Notes: generated by a model not told the origin, from the letters alone. Numbered from the stretch's first letter, positions 45,267 to 53,436 are shown. The stretch: 64,000 nucleotides of DNA from Halorubrum salipaludis (GCF_002286985.1 NZ_NSKC01000002.1:528467-592466), one strand, 5' to 3'. Made by a program: numbers and translations.

Positions 45267-48107
45267 ATGCAGTCACACCACCCTGCGACCTCTAGCCGAG
45301 GGGTTCGGCTCGCCAGCCACGCAACAGGCGTTCCCACCGACGGAATCAGCTGTCCCGCGGTGTCTCCCCGTCTGACCGAGTGGGTGCCCCGGCTCCTCGA
45401 TGATCTCACGCCGCAGACTGAACGCATCATCCACCACACCACCACGGAGGATCCGTGGCAGACGAGCTCAAAGCTTCTCACTCGCATTCACCCAGGATGG
45501 ACCGACACAGACCACACGTGGAACGACGATATGGCCGAAGCCGTCGCGTACATCCGCGCGATCACCATGCGTGCGCTCACCTACGACACTGACACAGAGA
45601 ATCTCTCGTCGTTCCACCAACAGCGCCAGACAGACCTGACCAAGACCGTCACCGCAATCGGCACGGGCCGTGGCTCGGTGAACGCCAGCCTCGGCGCACT
45701 CGCGAAGGGCCCGGTCGCACTCCATCGTGAACTCGACGCTCAGCCCACTGTACTCACACTCCAGTTGGACGGCGAGGCGTGGACCAACTTGGAAGACCGC
45801 CGCACAGGTGTCCGCGCACTCGCGGCGATCGCCGTGCTTGCCGATGGGTTCGACGTTCGACTCGTCGTCTCACCCGCACTCCAGCGACACCTGTCAAAGC
45901 GGTATCCACGATGGACGGAGTGTCACCTCGATCTTACTGAGAGCCGGGAGCGGTCCCACCAAAGCACCACCCACCACGCACAAACTATTGATGCCGCATG
46001 GAACGCCATCCGTGATCTTGACACCGAGCCAGGGAAACGCCGGTTGCTCGGGAATCTCACGACGACGCACGCCCGCCGGTACGACGAGCTCACCGCTGAC
46101 AATGCGATCGATATCGCAGCAGGGACCGTCAACCGGTACGTCCTCGATCTCGAGACACGTGGGCTGGTCACCGTTGACCGCCGCGGTCAGCAGCACGCGG
46201 TCCAGCTCACTGATCTGGGTAAGCAGGCCGTCACAGCGTGTCTCGACGACGACTACGGCCTCGTCCACCCGGATCAGCGCCGTCTCGACGAGCGTCTTAC
46301 CGCAACCCCTCAGGACTTCACAAGTACAGTGTCCACCCAGCGGGTGGGGGCTCCGGAGACGATACCCCCAGACGAGTGGGTTGCAGCGACCGGCAATCCA
46401 GACACAGGTGCCGACTACATCCAGTGGCTCACCGACCCTGACACCGCTCCCGATAGCCGGCTCCACGAGCGATTCGCCACCGTCGCCCATGACGACGCCA
46501 TCACGCTCGTCGACGACCATCCATCGGCCTTTGAGGACGGCCGTGTTGCGTACCTCAGTCACCGTTGTGACGAACTGCTCGTCGTCCTCCAGTGGGGCGG
46601 GCCCTTAGCCACCCTGGGACGTCTCGCGGGAGCCTTACTGAGCGACAAAGCACTCTCCGAAGTTCTCACCCCCAGTCGATTGGGCCACGAGTTCGAGAAC
46701 CTTAACGACGACACCGCTGAGTACTCAGTCGGTCGCGTGCTCCGTCGTGGCCGCCAAATCGGGTGGTGTCGCGACGCCGATACTACCTACGAGGCGTGGC
46801 GCGGGCGGATCACAACCGTCCGGGATCGCCTCTTGTCTCGTGTAGCCAAACTTGCGACGAGCGACAACGCAACTGCCCGCAGCGAACTCTTCGCGGATCT
46901 CCACGGGCTCGTCGCCTCCGCAACCCAGCTGTATCACGCGGTCGGGATCGATCTCACGACCACGCTCAGAATTCCTGAGACCGCCACGCTCGCGCGCAAC
47001 GCCACCCGACTGAAAAACCTCTGTGAGTTCCTCGCCAAGACAGTCCCCAAACAGTCCGTCTACGGGATCCACTCCGGATACCGGCTACTGTTCGAAGATC
47101 GGCCCGCAAAGCTGTGCCGACGGCTTCCCTACGAAGCCAAACCCGACACACAACTGGATCTCACGATGTCGTGGGTGGTGGCTGGCCCGACAGCCACCGC
47201 GCTGCAGGACGATATCACCACGACCCTCAGAGAGGAACTCGCCACCGTGCGTGAGGCGATCGCCGACGGAACCGAAACTGCACCCACCCTTGAGATTCCC
47301 GTCGTCGACGGCACCACCTACCCGTCCATCCGACGGGTGATCGACGGGGTTGCGATGACCCACGACATCCAGTGGACACCCCGCGAGACACAGCAACTCG
47401 TGCGGCTCTGTCTCCGCTCGTTCGGCCCGGCGGACACCCCACGGAGAGCGTGTCCGTACGACGTCGTAGAAATCCTCCTGCGCGCACTGAAAGAGTCACA
47501 CACGCCGACGCCGGCCGATGTCGAACGCGCGGCCGCAACCTTGCCGGCCACACGCTTCCGGCCCGATCTCACGCCGACAGCGACGAAACTGTATGCCTCG
47601 CTGCTCCGAGCCGATCGACCGCTGGGCCGCGCCGAATTGATCGAGCGCGCCGGCATCTCCGCGAGCAGCTACGACCGTCGACTCATAGATGTCCGTGCGC
47701 TCGACCGTGTCCGTGCCGTCCAGGTGGACGGCCACCGACGGTGGACCACCGCAGACGCGATCGCATCTGCCCGAACAGGAGTCAACACGAGTCTCACTCT
47801 GCTGGGAGCACAGCCACATTCCCCGTACCGCGTCGTCAGTACTCACTCGGATGTGTCGACACGACGACGCACCACGCGCGCTCAGACAACCCTGTCTACG
47901 CCATCTCCACAGACGATGAGAGAGATCACAGATCCAGTGAACCGACACCTGCCCAGACAGCCGGTAGGGAACGTCTCTCACCACGATCACGACGTATCGC
48001 TCAGAGACCATCCAATCGACCACACAATGGGAAACTCACACCACCGACTGACCGAACCGTCCAGCACACCACCGCGCTCCACGACATGGCGGGGCGAGAC
48101 GCAATGA
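45267..48107 (+). CDS. 946-residue winged-helix protein of a haloarchaeal mobile element
   Basis: The protein has at least two winged-helix regions: residues about 250-325 (NLTTTHARRYDELTADNAID then IAAGTVNRYVLDLETRGLVT, VDRRGQQHAVQLTDLGKQAV) and residues about 795-860 (LYASLLRADRPLGRAELIER, then AGISASSYDRRLIDVRALDR). No nuclease, polymerase or ATPase motif is visible. The last 90 residues are Ser/Thr/His-rich and low complexity. It lies in a six-gene string whose neighbours overlap by 4 nt. It may be a replication or partition-type DNA-binding protein of an integrated plasmid-like element, but that is inference. GC-rich codon use contrasts with the glycan locus. Confidence 0.65.
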   Translation: MQSHHPATSSRGVRLASHATGVPTDGISCPAVSPRLTEWVPRLLDDLTPQTERIIHHTTTEDPWQTSSKLLTRIHPGWTDTDHTWNDDMAEAVAYIRAITMRALTYDTDTENLSSFHQQRQTDLTKTVTAIGTGRGSVNASLGALAKGPVALHRELDAQPTVLTLQLDGEAWTNLEDRRTGVRALAAIAVLADGFDVRLVVSPALQRHLSKRYPRWTECHLDLTESRERSHQSTTHHAQTIDAAWNAIRDLDTEPGKRRLLGNLTTTHARRYDELTADNAIDIAAGTVNRYVLDLETRGLVTVDRRGQQHAVQLTDLGKQAVTACLDDDYGLVHPDQRRLDERLTATPQDFTSTVSTQRVGAPETIPPDEWVAATGNPDTGADYIQWLTDPDTAPDSRLHERFATVAHDDAITLVDDHPSAFEDGRVAYLSHRCDELLVVLQWGGPLATLGRLAGALLSDKALSEVLTPSRLGHEFENLNDDTAEYSVGRVLRRGRQIGWCRDADTTYEAWRGRITTVRDRLLSRVAKLATSDNATARSELFADLHGLVASATQLYHAVGIDLTTTLRIPETATLARNATRLKNLCEFLAKTVPKQSVYGIHSGYRLLFEDRPAKLCRRLPYEAKPDTQLDLTMSWVVAGPTATALQDDITTTLREELATVREAIADGTETAPTLEIPVVDGTTYPSIRRVIDGVAMTHDIQWTPRETQQLVRLCLRSFGPADTPRRACPYDVVEILLRALKESHTPTPADVERAAATLPATRFRPDLTPTATKLYASLLRADRPLGRAELIERAGISASSYDRRLIDVRALDRVRAVQVDGHRRWTTADAIASARTGVNTSLTLLGAQPHSPYRVVSTHSDVSTRRRTTRAQTTLSTPSPQTMREITDPVNRHLPRQPVGNVSHHDHDVSLRDHPIDHTMGNSHHRLTEPSSTPPRSTTWRGETQ

Positions 48108-48340
48108 CCACCCCGAGGATCGATCTCGAAACAAAGGTAACCCGCGATCAGCCGGTCACTCAAGCGACGGGCTCCATCCAAGTGAGTACGGACGAACTCG
48201 ACGACGACACGATCACGCTCAGCTTCGGCGGTCCGTGGGGGATCACGTACGCGGATCTCACGCCTGAAGACGCCCACGCTGTCGCGACTGCACTCGAAGA
48301 TGCGGTCACGGCCTGCCAGGAGGGATCAGCCGATGAGTGA
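48104..48340 (+). CDS. Small acidic protein of the element operon
   Basis: The 78-residue protein starts MTTPRIDLETKVTRDQPVTQ, with GSIQVSTDELDDDTITLSFG. It has no cysteine motif and no recognised family. The ATG overlaps the stop of the 946-residue gene and its TGA overlaps the start of the nuclease gene by 8 nt, so it is translationally linked to both. Confidence 0.7.
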   Translation: MTTPRIDLETKVTRDQPVTQATGSIQVSTDELDDDTITLSFGGPWGITYADLTPEDAHAVATALEDAVTACQEGSADE

Positions 48341-48995
48341 CTCCAACGACGATCCCCATACACGGATCCCCGTCGGGACCAATCTCGACGAGGCTGATCA
48401 CGCTCCTGCAGCCGATCACGACCCCACGAACGGGCGCTGGCTCGAGAAGGAGGTCGCCACGGCGCTCGAAGAGTGGGGCTACCGCACGGCCCGCAACGAG
48501 TACCTCTTCGGGCTCGAAACCGACGTGATCGCGCGACGAATCTCCCCACGCGATGAGCCGGACGATTTCATCGTCGCCGAGTGTAAAGACTGGCAATCAA
48601 CCCTTGTCGGGCGTGATGCCGTCGCATCCATTTCGCATCGAGCACTGCTCGCTCGGGCAATGCCTGTCTTAGTCGTCGCCTGGGGTGTCACCACGCCTGC
48701 ATGGTGTCTCGCTCAACAGCTCGACGTCCGGATCCTCACTATCGGTGATCTCACCAAGGGATCGCTTCCACCCCTGACCGAACACCGGCCACCCACCGGA
48801 ACCCTCCGCACGCGCAGAGAACCCTGTGTGAGCGAGCTTCGAGACGGGATGCCAGATCTGTTGCGACGATTGAGTGCCCTCGACATCGAGTCGCCAGTGT
48901 TCGTCGGTGCTGGGCGAGGCCCGTGTTACGTACCTGATCGAACGGGAAACGATGCGTACGTCAACGCGTACGACAGCGACTACGACTTCGGGTGA
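48333..48995 (+). CDS. PD-(D/E)XK restriction-endonuclease-like protein
   Basis: The 220-residue protein contains GRWLEKEVATALEEWGYRTA and then ETDVIARRISPRDEPDDFIV, AECKDWQSTLVGRDAVASIS. The ETD(x)n(A)ECK pattern supplies the nuclease core D and E-x-K residues of a Mrr/Holliday-junction-type fold. A C-terminal 90-residue region is Arg-rich with the ending DSDYDFG. It is the last gene of the coupled operon. Two further copies exist: an N-truncated one at 51678-52292 and a C-terminal scrap at 53600-53850. It may act in defence or in element processing. Confidence 0.8.
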   Translation: MSDSNDDPHTRIPVGTNLDEADHAPAADHDPTNGRWLEKEVATALEEWGYRTARNEYLFGLETDVIARRISPRDEPDDFIVAECKDWQSTLVGRDAVASISHRALLARAMPVLVVAWGVTTPAWCLAQQLDVRILTIGDLTKGSLPPLTEHRPPTGTLRTRREPCVSELRDGMPDLLRRLSALDIESPVFVGAGRGPCYVPDRTGNDAYVNAYDSDYDFG

Positions 48996-49047
48996 GTTCA
49001 CCTGTCGATACAGTAGATACAAAAGGATATAACACATACATTCGAAT

Positions 49048-49413
49048 ATGCCTGTTGAATTCGACGAATACAGACGAGATCGGGAGAGCGATGAAACACT
49101 CGCGATAGATCCGGGATCAAACGCTTACGAGATTCTTTCGTTCTTAGCAGAGTATCCTGACCTCGGATTTAAGCCAGCGGAGATTGCTGACGAAGTTGAT
49201 ATTCCCCGTGGCAGTCTCAATCCGACGCTTGCTCGATTAGAAGAACAGGGCCTCGTAGAACATGAACCACCATACTGGTCGATCGGAGATGATGATCGAA
49301 TCGCAGCGATGGGGGCGACAATGTACAGTATGCAAGCGTTTGAAGAGCGATACGAGGATGATGACTTCAGTGGCTGGGAGCAGACTGATGTCGATCCGCG
49401 GGAGCATCGATGA
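49048..49413 (+). CDS. Winged-helix antitoxin-like protein
   Basis: A 121-residue protein. PGSNAYEILSFLAEYPDLGF, KPAEIADEVDIPRGSLNPTL and ARLEEQGLVEHEPPYWSIGD form a MarR/PadR-type winged helix. The ATGA overlap with the next gene, a PemK/MazF-like toxin, and its small size indicate a toxin-antitoxin pair in which a winged-helix protein takes the place of a ribbon-helix-helix antitoxin. It probably also represses its own operon. Confidence 0.8.
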   Translation: MPVEFDEYRRDRESDETLAIDPGSNAYEILSFLAEYPDLGFKPAEIADEVDIPRGSLNPTLARLEEQGLVEHEPPYWSIGDDDRIAAMGATMYSMQAFEERYEDDDFSGWEQTDVDPREHR

Positions 49414-49748
49414 GCGAGGAAGCGTTTGCACGAGGGGATGTCGTCTGGCATCCGGCTCCATTCAAACGTCGTCCAAAGGAACGACCTTTTTTGATCTTGA
49501 GTGACACCTCCCATCCGTTCCACGGAACAGAATATGCGGTCGTTGGGCTCACACGAACGAACCGCCCGCCTGCGGTGGAACTTCATGAAGAAGCATGGGA
49601 TGTGGGTGATCCTGGTGAAGAGAGCTATGCCTCGCCGTGGTATGTATTCACAATCAAACACGCAAACGTGAATCGGCCAAAAGGTGCGTTGACGACTGTT
49701 GCGACGGATAAGGTCGCAAAAGCCGTGGCAGCGATGATCGGGGCGTAA
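49410..49748 (+). CDS. PemK/MazF-like toxin
   Basis: The 112-residue protein contains FARGDVVWHPAPFKRRPKER, then PFLILSDTSHPFHGTEYAVV and GLTRTNRPPAVELHEEAWDV, with YASPWYVFTIKHANVNRPKG. This is the barrel order of the MazF/PemK family (G-D-x-(V/I) start, R-P-x-(L/V)-(I/V)-(L/V), T(S/R)...P). Such toxins cleave mRNA. It overlaps the stop of its putative antitoxin by 4 nt. Catalytic residues have not been verified. Confidence 0.75.
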   Translation: MSEEAFARGDVVWHPAPFKRRPKERPFLILSDTSHPFHGTEYAVVGLTRTNRPPAVELHEEAWDVGDPGEESYASPWYVFTIKHANVNRPKGALTTVATDKVAKAVAAMIGA

Positions 49749-49793
49749 CACGCGGGATTTACGTACTCTGTGTAGCCTAACTATTGATGTTCA

Positions 49794-50225
49794 ATGACTG
49801 ATATCTCAGACTCGCTTCGTTCTCTGTTTAGTGCTCAAATCGAAGAACGTGATGGCTCATATGTCGTGGATATCCCGGCAACTGAGATTGAGCATGATGC
49901 GCTGTCTGCAGACAAAACGTATCGTATCGCAATCCTCGCGTCGCAACCCTCGACAGCCAATACGAACCAGCACGAACAACACCAAGCAACTACTCAAGAG
50001 TCGACGTCGCCTTCAGAAGGGCCGCCTGTGGATGAAGGTGAAGTACGCGACGTGACGATCGAAACGACCGGGGATCAAGGCGATGGTATCGCGAAGGTTG
50101 AACGGGGATATGTCGTGATCGTCCCCGGCGGACAACCAGGTGATGAGCCGACGGTTGAGATCGAGCAAGTCCAAGAAAACGTCGCGTTTGCCAGTATCGT
50201 CGAATCCGACTCACGGGGGCTGTAG
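49794..50225 (+). CDS. TRAM domain protein
   Basis: The 143-residue protein has an N-terminal 40-residue part, a Gln/Thr/Ser-rich linker, and at residues 80-140 a TRAM domain: GEVRDVTIETTGDQGDGIAK, VERGYVVIVPGGQPGDEPTV, with QENVAFASIVE, containing the conserved G-(D/E)-G-(I/V)-(A/G)-(K/R)-x-x-G-(Y/F)-V-V-x-V-P. TRAM domains bind RNA or act as RNA chaperones in haloarchaea. It lies 45 bp downstream of the PemK gene but is probably not part of the toxin pair. Confidence 0.88.
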   Translation: MTDISDSLRSLFSAQIEERDGSYVVDIPATEIEHDALSADKTYRIAILASQPSTANTNQHEQHQATTQESTSPSEGPPVDEGEVRDVTIETTGDQGDGIAKVERGYVVIVPGGQPGDEPTVEIEQVQENVAFASIVESDSRGL

Positions 50226-50278
50226 GCCCGTCTCCCGCGCTTAGTGGGAGTTCGCGGAAGTGTCTGAGGCCCACGCGC

Positions 50279-50322
50279 GTTAACCAACACTCGGCGCGTA
50301 GCCACTAACTATGTTGGTTAAC
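50279..50322. repeat. 11-bp perfect inverted repeat
   Basis: GTTAACCAACA at 50279-50289 and TGTTGGTTAAC at 50312-50322 are perfect reverse complements 22 bp apart. The pair lies in the 115-bp gap between the stop of the TRAM-domain gene and the 3' end of the minus-strand gene at 50341. It could be a terminator-type hairpin for either gene or a binding or recombination site. No run of T follows, so simple termination is not the only choice. Confidence 0.5.
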
Positions 50323-50340
50323 ACGTTTGAGGGCCCGAAC

Positions 50341-50715
50341 TCAGCAGGTCGTGATATCGACCTCCGTGACAGGCTCTCGACCAACCGGCCGCCAGCGCTG
50401 GCAGGTCCATGCGTCCTCGAGTGGCCACCAGCCGGGACCGTCGTCTCGGTCGACGAACCGAATTCGACGACAGTCACCGCTGCTCGGGGTGTACTCGATA
50501 CTGACCGTCTCCGGGTTGAGATCTGGATCGACACCGTGGCATGGCTCGGTTCCGTCAGCCTCCGCGTCAGTCTTCTCAGCCACGTCGTGTCGCGTACTGC
50601 CGTCAGTATCTTCCGGTGTAGCCGGTGTCGACTTGTCGGCAGCCGGGCCATGATCGCAGGCCGTTTCAGTCGACTCGTGACGCGAGAACTTGTACTGACA
50701 TGGATGACGCGTCAC
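50341..50715 (-). CDS. Acidic conserved haloarchaeal protein of unknown function
   Basis: The 124-residue frame starts at a GTG (TRHPCQYKFSRHESTET...), passes a Thr/Asp/Glu-rich linker, and contains GDCRRIRFVDRDDGPGWWPL, then EDAWTCQRWRPVGREPVTEV. The C-terminal half (CRRIRFVDRDDGPGWW) is typical of a family I have seen in haloarchaeal islands, although I cannot name it. The frame is acidic on the minus strand while the plus-strand overlap (50311-50745) is Arg/Ser-rich, supporting the minus strand. It is divergent from the gene at 50752 with 36 bp between starts. Confidence 0.6.
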   Translation of the reverse strand: MTRHPCQYKFSRHESTETACDHGPAADKSTPATPEDTDGSTRHDVAEKTDAEADGTEPCHGVDPDLNPETVSIEYTPSSGDCRRIRFVDRDDGPGWWPLEDAWTCQRWRPVGREPVTEVDITTC

Positions 50716-50751
50716 AACACATATTACGGTAGGAAGAAAAGATAGAGTAAG

Positions 50752-51060
50752 ATGGCCACAAACAACGACAAAATCCAGTTCCGGGGGGAAACCGAGAAGA
50801 AGGCGACTCAAATTGTCGATCAGATGCGTCTTGGTGGGATCAACATTAGTGAGCTTGCTCGACAGGGCCTTCAAGAGAAGCTCCGAGAAGTCCTCTCGGA
50901 CGAGGAGAAGATCACCCTCCACCAACAATACAAGCAAGGAGAGCTTTCTGAAGAAGTTGCAGAGATCCTTCTTGGTGATTCCTTAGAAGAAATTAAGCGG
51001 GAGCGGGAGGCCTTTGAGGAGGCTGCGGAGCTTGATACGAGTGGCGTGTTCCAGCAGTGA
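50752..51060 (+). CDS. Ribbon-helix-helix-like or helical antitoxin-like protein
   Basis: A 102-residue protein. NDKIQFRGETEKKATQIVDQ, MRLGGINISELARQGLQEKL then acidic helices EVLSDEEKITLHQQYKQGEL form a short basic-then-acidic helical protein resembling a ribbon-helix-helix antitoxin with a C-terminal neutralising helix. The GTG start of the PIN-like gene overlaps its stop (51057-51060), which is the typical arrangement of such pairs. Family not firmly identified. Confidence 0.65.
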   Translation: MATNNDKIQFRGETEKKATQIVDQMRLGGINISELARQGLQEKLREVLSDEEKITLHQQYKQGELSEEVAEILLGDSLEEIKREREAFEEAAELDTSGVFQQ

Positions 51061-51671
51061 AGATGGTGGATGATGCTATTCGCCATCCAGTTATCGTTGA
51101 TACAGATGCACTGATCGCTGTCGCGAACACGGGTCTCTGGTCTCGAATTACGGAGAATCTTCAGCTGACGACGACGAACGTCTGTTCTCACGAACTCAAG
51201 CGCCACGTTCGGGAGATGTCTGAGTACGCGCCTGAAGGGACGAGAGAGCGGTGGGTTCACGATGGGAGCAAGCGGGCACTTGAGCCGTTCGACGACGAGG
51301 ATACGTCGTTCACCACGGTTCCGTGTGTTCCTCGTCCGCATGGAGAGGATGCTGGGGAGAAGTCCGTAGAGATTGAAATCGAACAGCATACCGAGCTGTA
51401 TCGGTTCGCTATTGTGATGGACAAACACGGCCGTCGGGCGATTAATCGAGTATTCGCTGACACCGAAGAGACAACTGGGAAGGCGGTTGCTCCCACGTTT
51501 TTGCTGTATCTATTACTAGACGAAGGGAAGTGTACTGTAGCGGAGTTTTGTCAGGCCTGTGGCGAGATGCTTCGCGGGGAAGCCTGGACAGGGTATCAAG
51601 CGATTCAGGTGGCATGGGCAGCGATTCCGGTCGATTGCTCGCAGTATCTCCCAAACAATCTACTTCCATGA
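51057..51671 (+). CDS. PIN-domain-like protein, probable toxin partner
   Basis: A 204-residue protein. IRHPVIVDTDALIAVANTGL is the first strand of a PIN-like fold with D-T-D (DTDALIAVA), and CSHELKRHVREMSEYAPEGT follows as the helix with a conserved Glu. The later region FADTEETTGKAVAPTFLLYL has D and T residues consistent with the third acidic group. It begins with GTG 51057 (or ATG 51063) overlapping the upstream gene's stop, so it forms a coupled pair. It would act as an RNase if the PIN assignment is right. Larger than standard VapC. Confidence 0.65.
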   Translation: MKMVDDAIRHPVIVDTDALIAVANTGLWSRITENLQLTTTNVCSHELKRHVREMSEYAPEGTRERWVHDGSKRALEPFDDEDTSFTTVPCVPRPHGEDAGEKSVEIEIEQHTELYRFAIVMDKHGRRAINRVFADTEETTGKAVAPTFLLYLLLDEGKCTVAEFCQACGEMLRGEAWTGYQAIQVAWAAIPVDCSQYLPNNLLP

Positions 51672-51677
51672 ATACTT

Positions 51678-52292
51678 TTGAATCACGATCCGACAAACGG
51701 GCGGTGGCTCGAGAAGACGGTCGCTGAAGCCCTCGAAGCGTGGGGCTATCACACAGTTCGCAATGAGTATCTCTTCGGGCTCGAAACCGACGTGATCGCC
51801 CGACGAGTCCCCCCACGCGATGAGCCAGACGACTTCATCGTCGCCGAATGCAAAGACTGGCAGACGACGCTTGTCGGCCGTGAGGCCGTCGCATCCATCT
51901 CGCATCGAGCGCTGCTCGCTCGGGCAATGCCCGTCTTGGTCGTCGCCTGGGGCGTCACCACCCCAGCATGGTCGCTCGCGCAACGCCTCGACGTCCGCAT
52001 CCTCACCATCGGTGACCTCACCAAAGACTCACTCCCACCGCTGACCGAACATCGACCACTCACGGGCACGTTCCGCACCCGCCGGGAACCACGCGTGAGC
52101 CAACTTCGAGATAGGATGCCGGATCTGTTGGGACGACACACCGATCTCGACGTCGAGTCACCGGTGTTCTTCAGTGTTGGTCGAGACCCGTGTTACGTCC
52201 TCGACCGGACGGGCAACGGAGCGTACGTCGATACGTACGACAGCGACTACGACTTCGGGTGGGTGGGCACAGCCGCGTCCTGCCGTCGATGA
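51678..52292 (+). CDS. N-truncated paralogue of the PD-(D/E)XK nuclease
   Basis: The 204-residue frame opens at a TTG (NHDPTNGRWLEKTVAEALEA...) and matches the protein at 48333-48995 from its residue 29 onwards, with YLFGLETDVIARRVPPRDEP and FIVAECKDWQTTLVGREAVA conserving the nuclease core. The first 28 residues of the full copy are absent, and the last residues read through into GWVGTAASCRR because the stop is lost. It directly follows the PIN-like gene (6 bp). It is probably a duplicated, partly decayed copy. Confidence 0.65.
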   Translation: MNHDPTNGRWLEKTVAEALEAWGYHTVRNEYLFGLETDVIARRVPPRDEPDDFIVAECKDWQTTLVGREAVASISHRALLARAMPVLVVAWGVTTPAWSLAQRLDVRILTIGDLTKDSLPPLTEHRPLTGTFRTRREPRVSQLRDRMPDLLGRHTDLDVESPVFFSVGRDPCYVLDRTGNGAYVDTYDSDYDFGWVGTAASCRR

Positions 52293-52418
52293 CACCATCC
52301 AAAGCTACGACGGGAAACTCGATCGTCGCGTCTGTTCTCGGCGATCGTTTGCCAGGCTGTTTCAACTCGGTGAGCCCGCCTGCCAAGGGCTAAGACGTGT
52401 CCCAACCTACGATTCAGC

Positions 52419-52727
52419 ATGACGACCATCGTCAGCGATCAGGACACTCGGTCGGGGTCCCCGCGTATTGAAGGGACGCGGATCACGGTCCTTGATATTA
52501 AGCGTCGCGTCGTGGACAACGACGATGACCCCCACGTCGTCGCTGGCGAATACGATCTCTCCGTGAGTGACGTCTTCTACGCGCTCTCGTACTACTACGA
52601 CCATCGCGAGGAGTTCCAAGCACACGAACGAGACGCCGAACGACGGCGGCGGGACGGCGAGCAGCGGACCCGGGAACGACTCGGCCTCGCCAATGACCGG
52701 GGCGAATCAGCAGAAGAGGCGGACTAG
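52419..52727 (+). CDS. DUF433-type antitoxin-like protein
   Basis: A 102-residue protein. SPRIEGTRITVLDIKRRVVD, then DNDDDPHVVAGEYDLSVSDV and FYALSYYYDHREEFQAHERD, where the first 60 residues match the DUF433 core (R-I-x-G-T-R-I-x-V-x-D-I, helix-turn-helix, E-(Y/F)-x-L-(S/T)-x-x-x-V). The C-terminal Glu/Arg-rich helix is the usual toxin-binding tail. It is followed 2 bp downstream by a DUF5615-type gene. DUF433/DUF5615 pairs are predicted toxin-antitoxin systems. Confidence 0.8.
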   Translation: MTTIVSDQDTRSGSPRIEGTRITVLDIKRRVVDNDDDPHVVAGEYDLSVSDVFYALSYYYDHREEFQAHERDAERRRRDGEQRTRERLGLANDRGESAEEAD

Positions 52728-52729
52728 CA

Positions 52730-53052
52730 GTGCGGATCTTGGCCGACGAGAACGTCCCAGAGCGTATGTTTCTGCGCTCCGGGGCGACGGACACGACGTT
52801 TCGTACAGTCGGAACGTGGGGGCGCTCGGCCCATCTGCTTCTGACGCGGCGATCCTCGAATACGCGGAAGAAAATGGGCTTGCAGTACTCTCGACTGACG
52901 TGAAGGATTTCGGTCATCAGGACGTTCCAGCCCCGGTGTTCGTTGCTCCGCAGGATATGACGGGTGGCGAGGTACGGGCCGCTGTCGCTCGAATCGAACT
53001 CCTCGCGTTCGACCCGACAGACGCAGATCCGATTTGGCTGTCTAGCTTCTGA
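52730..53052 (+). pseudogene. DUF5615-type PIN-like toxin gene with a frameshift
   Basis: From the GTG at 52730 the frame reads MRILADENVPERMFLRSGAT and soon leaves the family. One frame over, from about 52765, it reads VSALRGDGHDVSYSRNVGAL, then GLAVLSTDVKDFGHQDVPAP and RIELLAFDPTDADPIWLSSF. The joined order ILADENVPE...YVSALRGDGHDV...STDVKDF is the DUF5615 order with the D-E and (T/S)-x-D-x-D-F acidic residues. A single-base deletion near 52764 explains it. It may be dead or an assembly error. Confidence 0.7.
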
Positions 53053-53094
53053 GCACCTCATTGGACGCGAGCGTATTGACGCGTCTCTCGAACA

Positions 53095-53364
53095 ACTTCG
53101 GGCCGCGCCAAAGCTTGAACAGCTCATGCCGAAGTTCATCACAAACGCCATCGCCGGCAAATCGCTTCCTGTCTACGGCAACGGCCTGAACGTCCGCGAG
53201 TGGATCTACGTCGCGGACACTGTGCCGCGATCGATCCCGTTTGTCGGAAAGACGATATCTGTGAGATCTACACCATCGAGAGTCACGCCGAAAAGACGAA
53301 TCTCGAAGTCACCGAGGCGATTCACGATGCCGTCAGTACTGATGGCTGTCCATACCTTATGTGA
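53095..53364 (+). pseudogene. C-terminal fragment of a dTDP-glucose 4,6-dehydratase (RmlB-like)
   Basis: The frame contains EQLMPKFITNAIAGKSLPVY, then GNGLNVREWIYVAD, and after a frame change HCAAIDPVCRKDDICEIYTI, SHAEKTNLEVTEAIHDA. The order is the RmlB/RfbB one (P-x-(F/L)-I-x-N-A-I-x-G-K-x-(L/V)-P-(V/I)-Y-G-x-G-x-x-x-R-(D/E)-W-(I/L)-(Y)-V, then (E)KTNLE). The N-terminal Rossmann and catalytic parts are absent. It is a sugar-nucleotide gene relic displaced into the island. Confidence 0.75.
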
Positions 53365-53436
53365 CAATCGGAGCCATTCAGTACCTAAATGATACATAAG
53401 GTTTGAACCCCATACCAACTGTGAGCTATGCAGCGA

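Noticed and set aside
50311..50745. 144-residue plus-strand open frame overlapping the 50341-50715 gene
   Set aside because: Its composition is Arg/Ser/Val-rich, whereas the minus strand gives an acidic protein with a family-like C-terminus.
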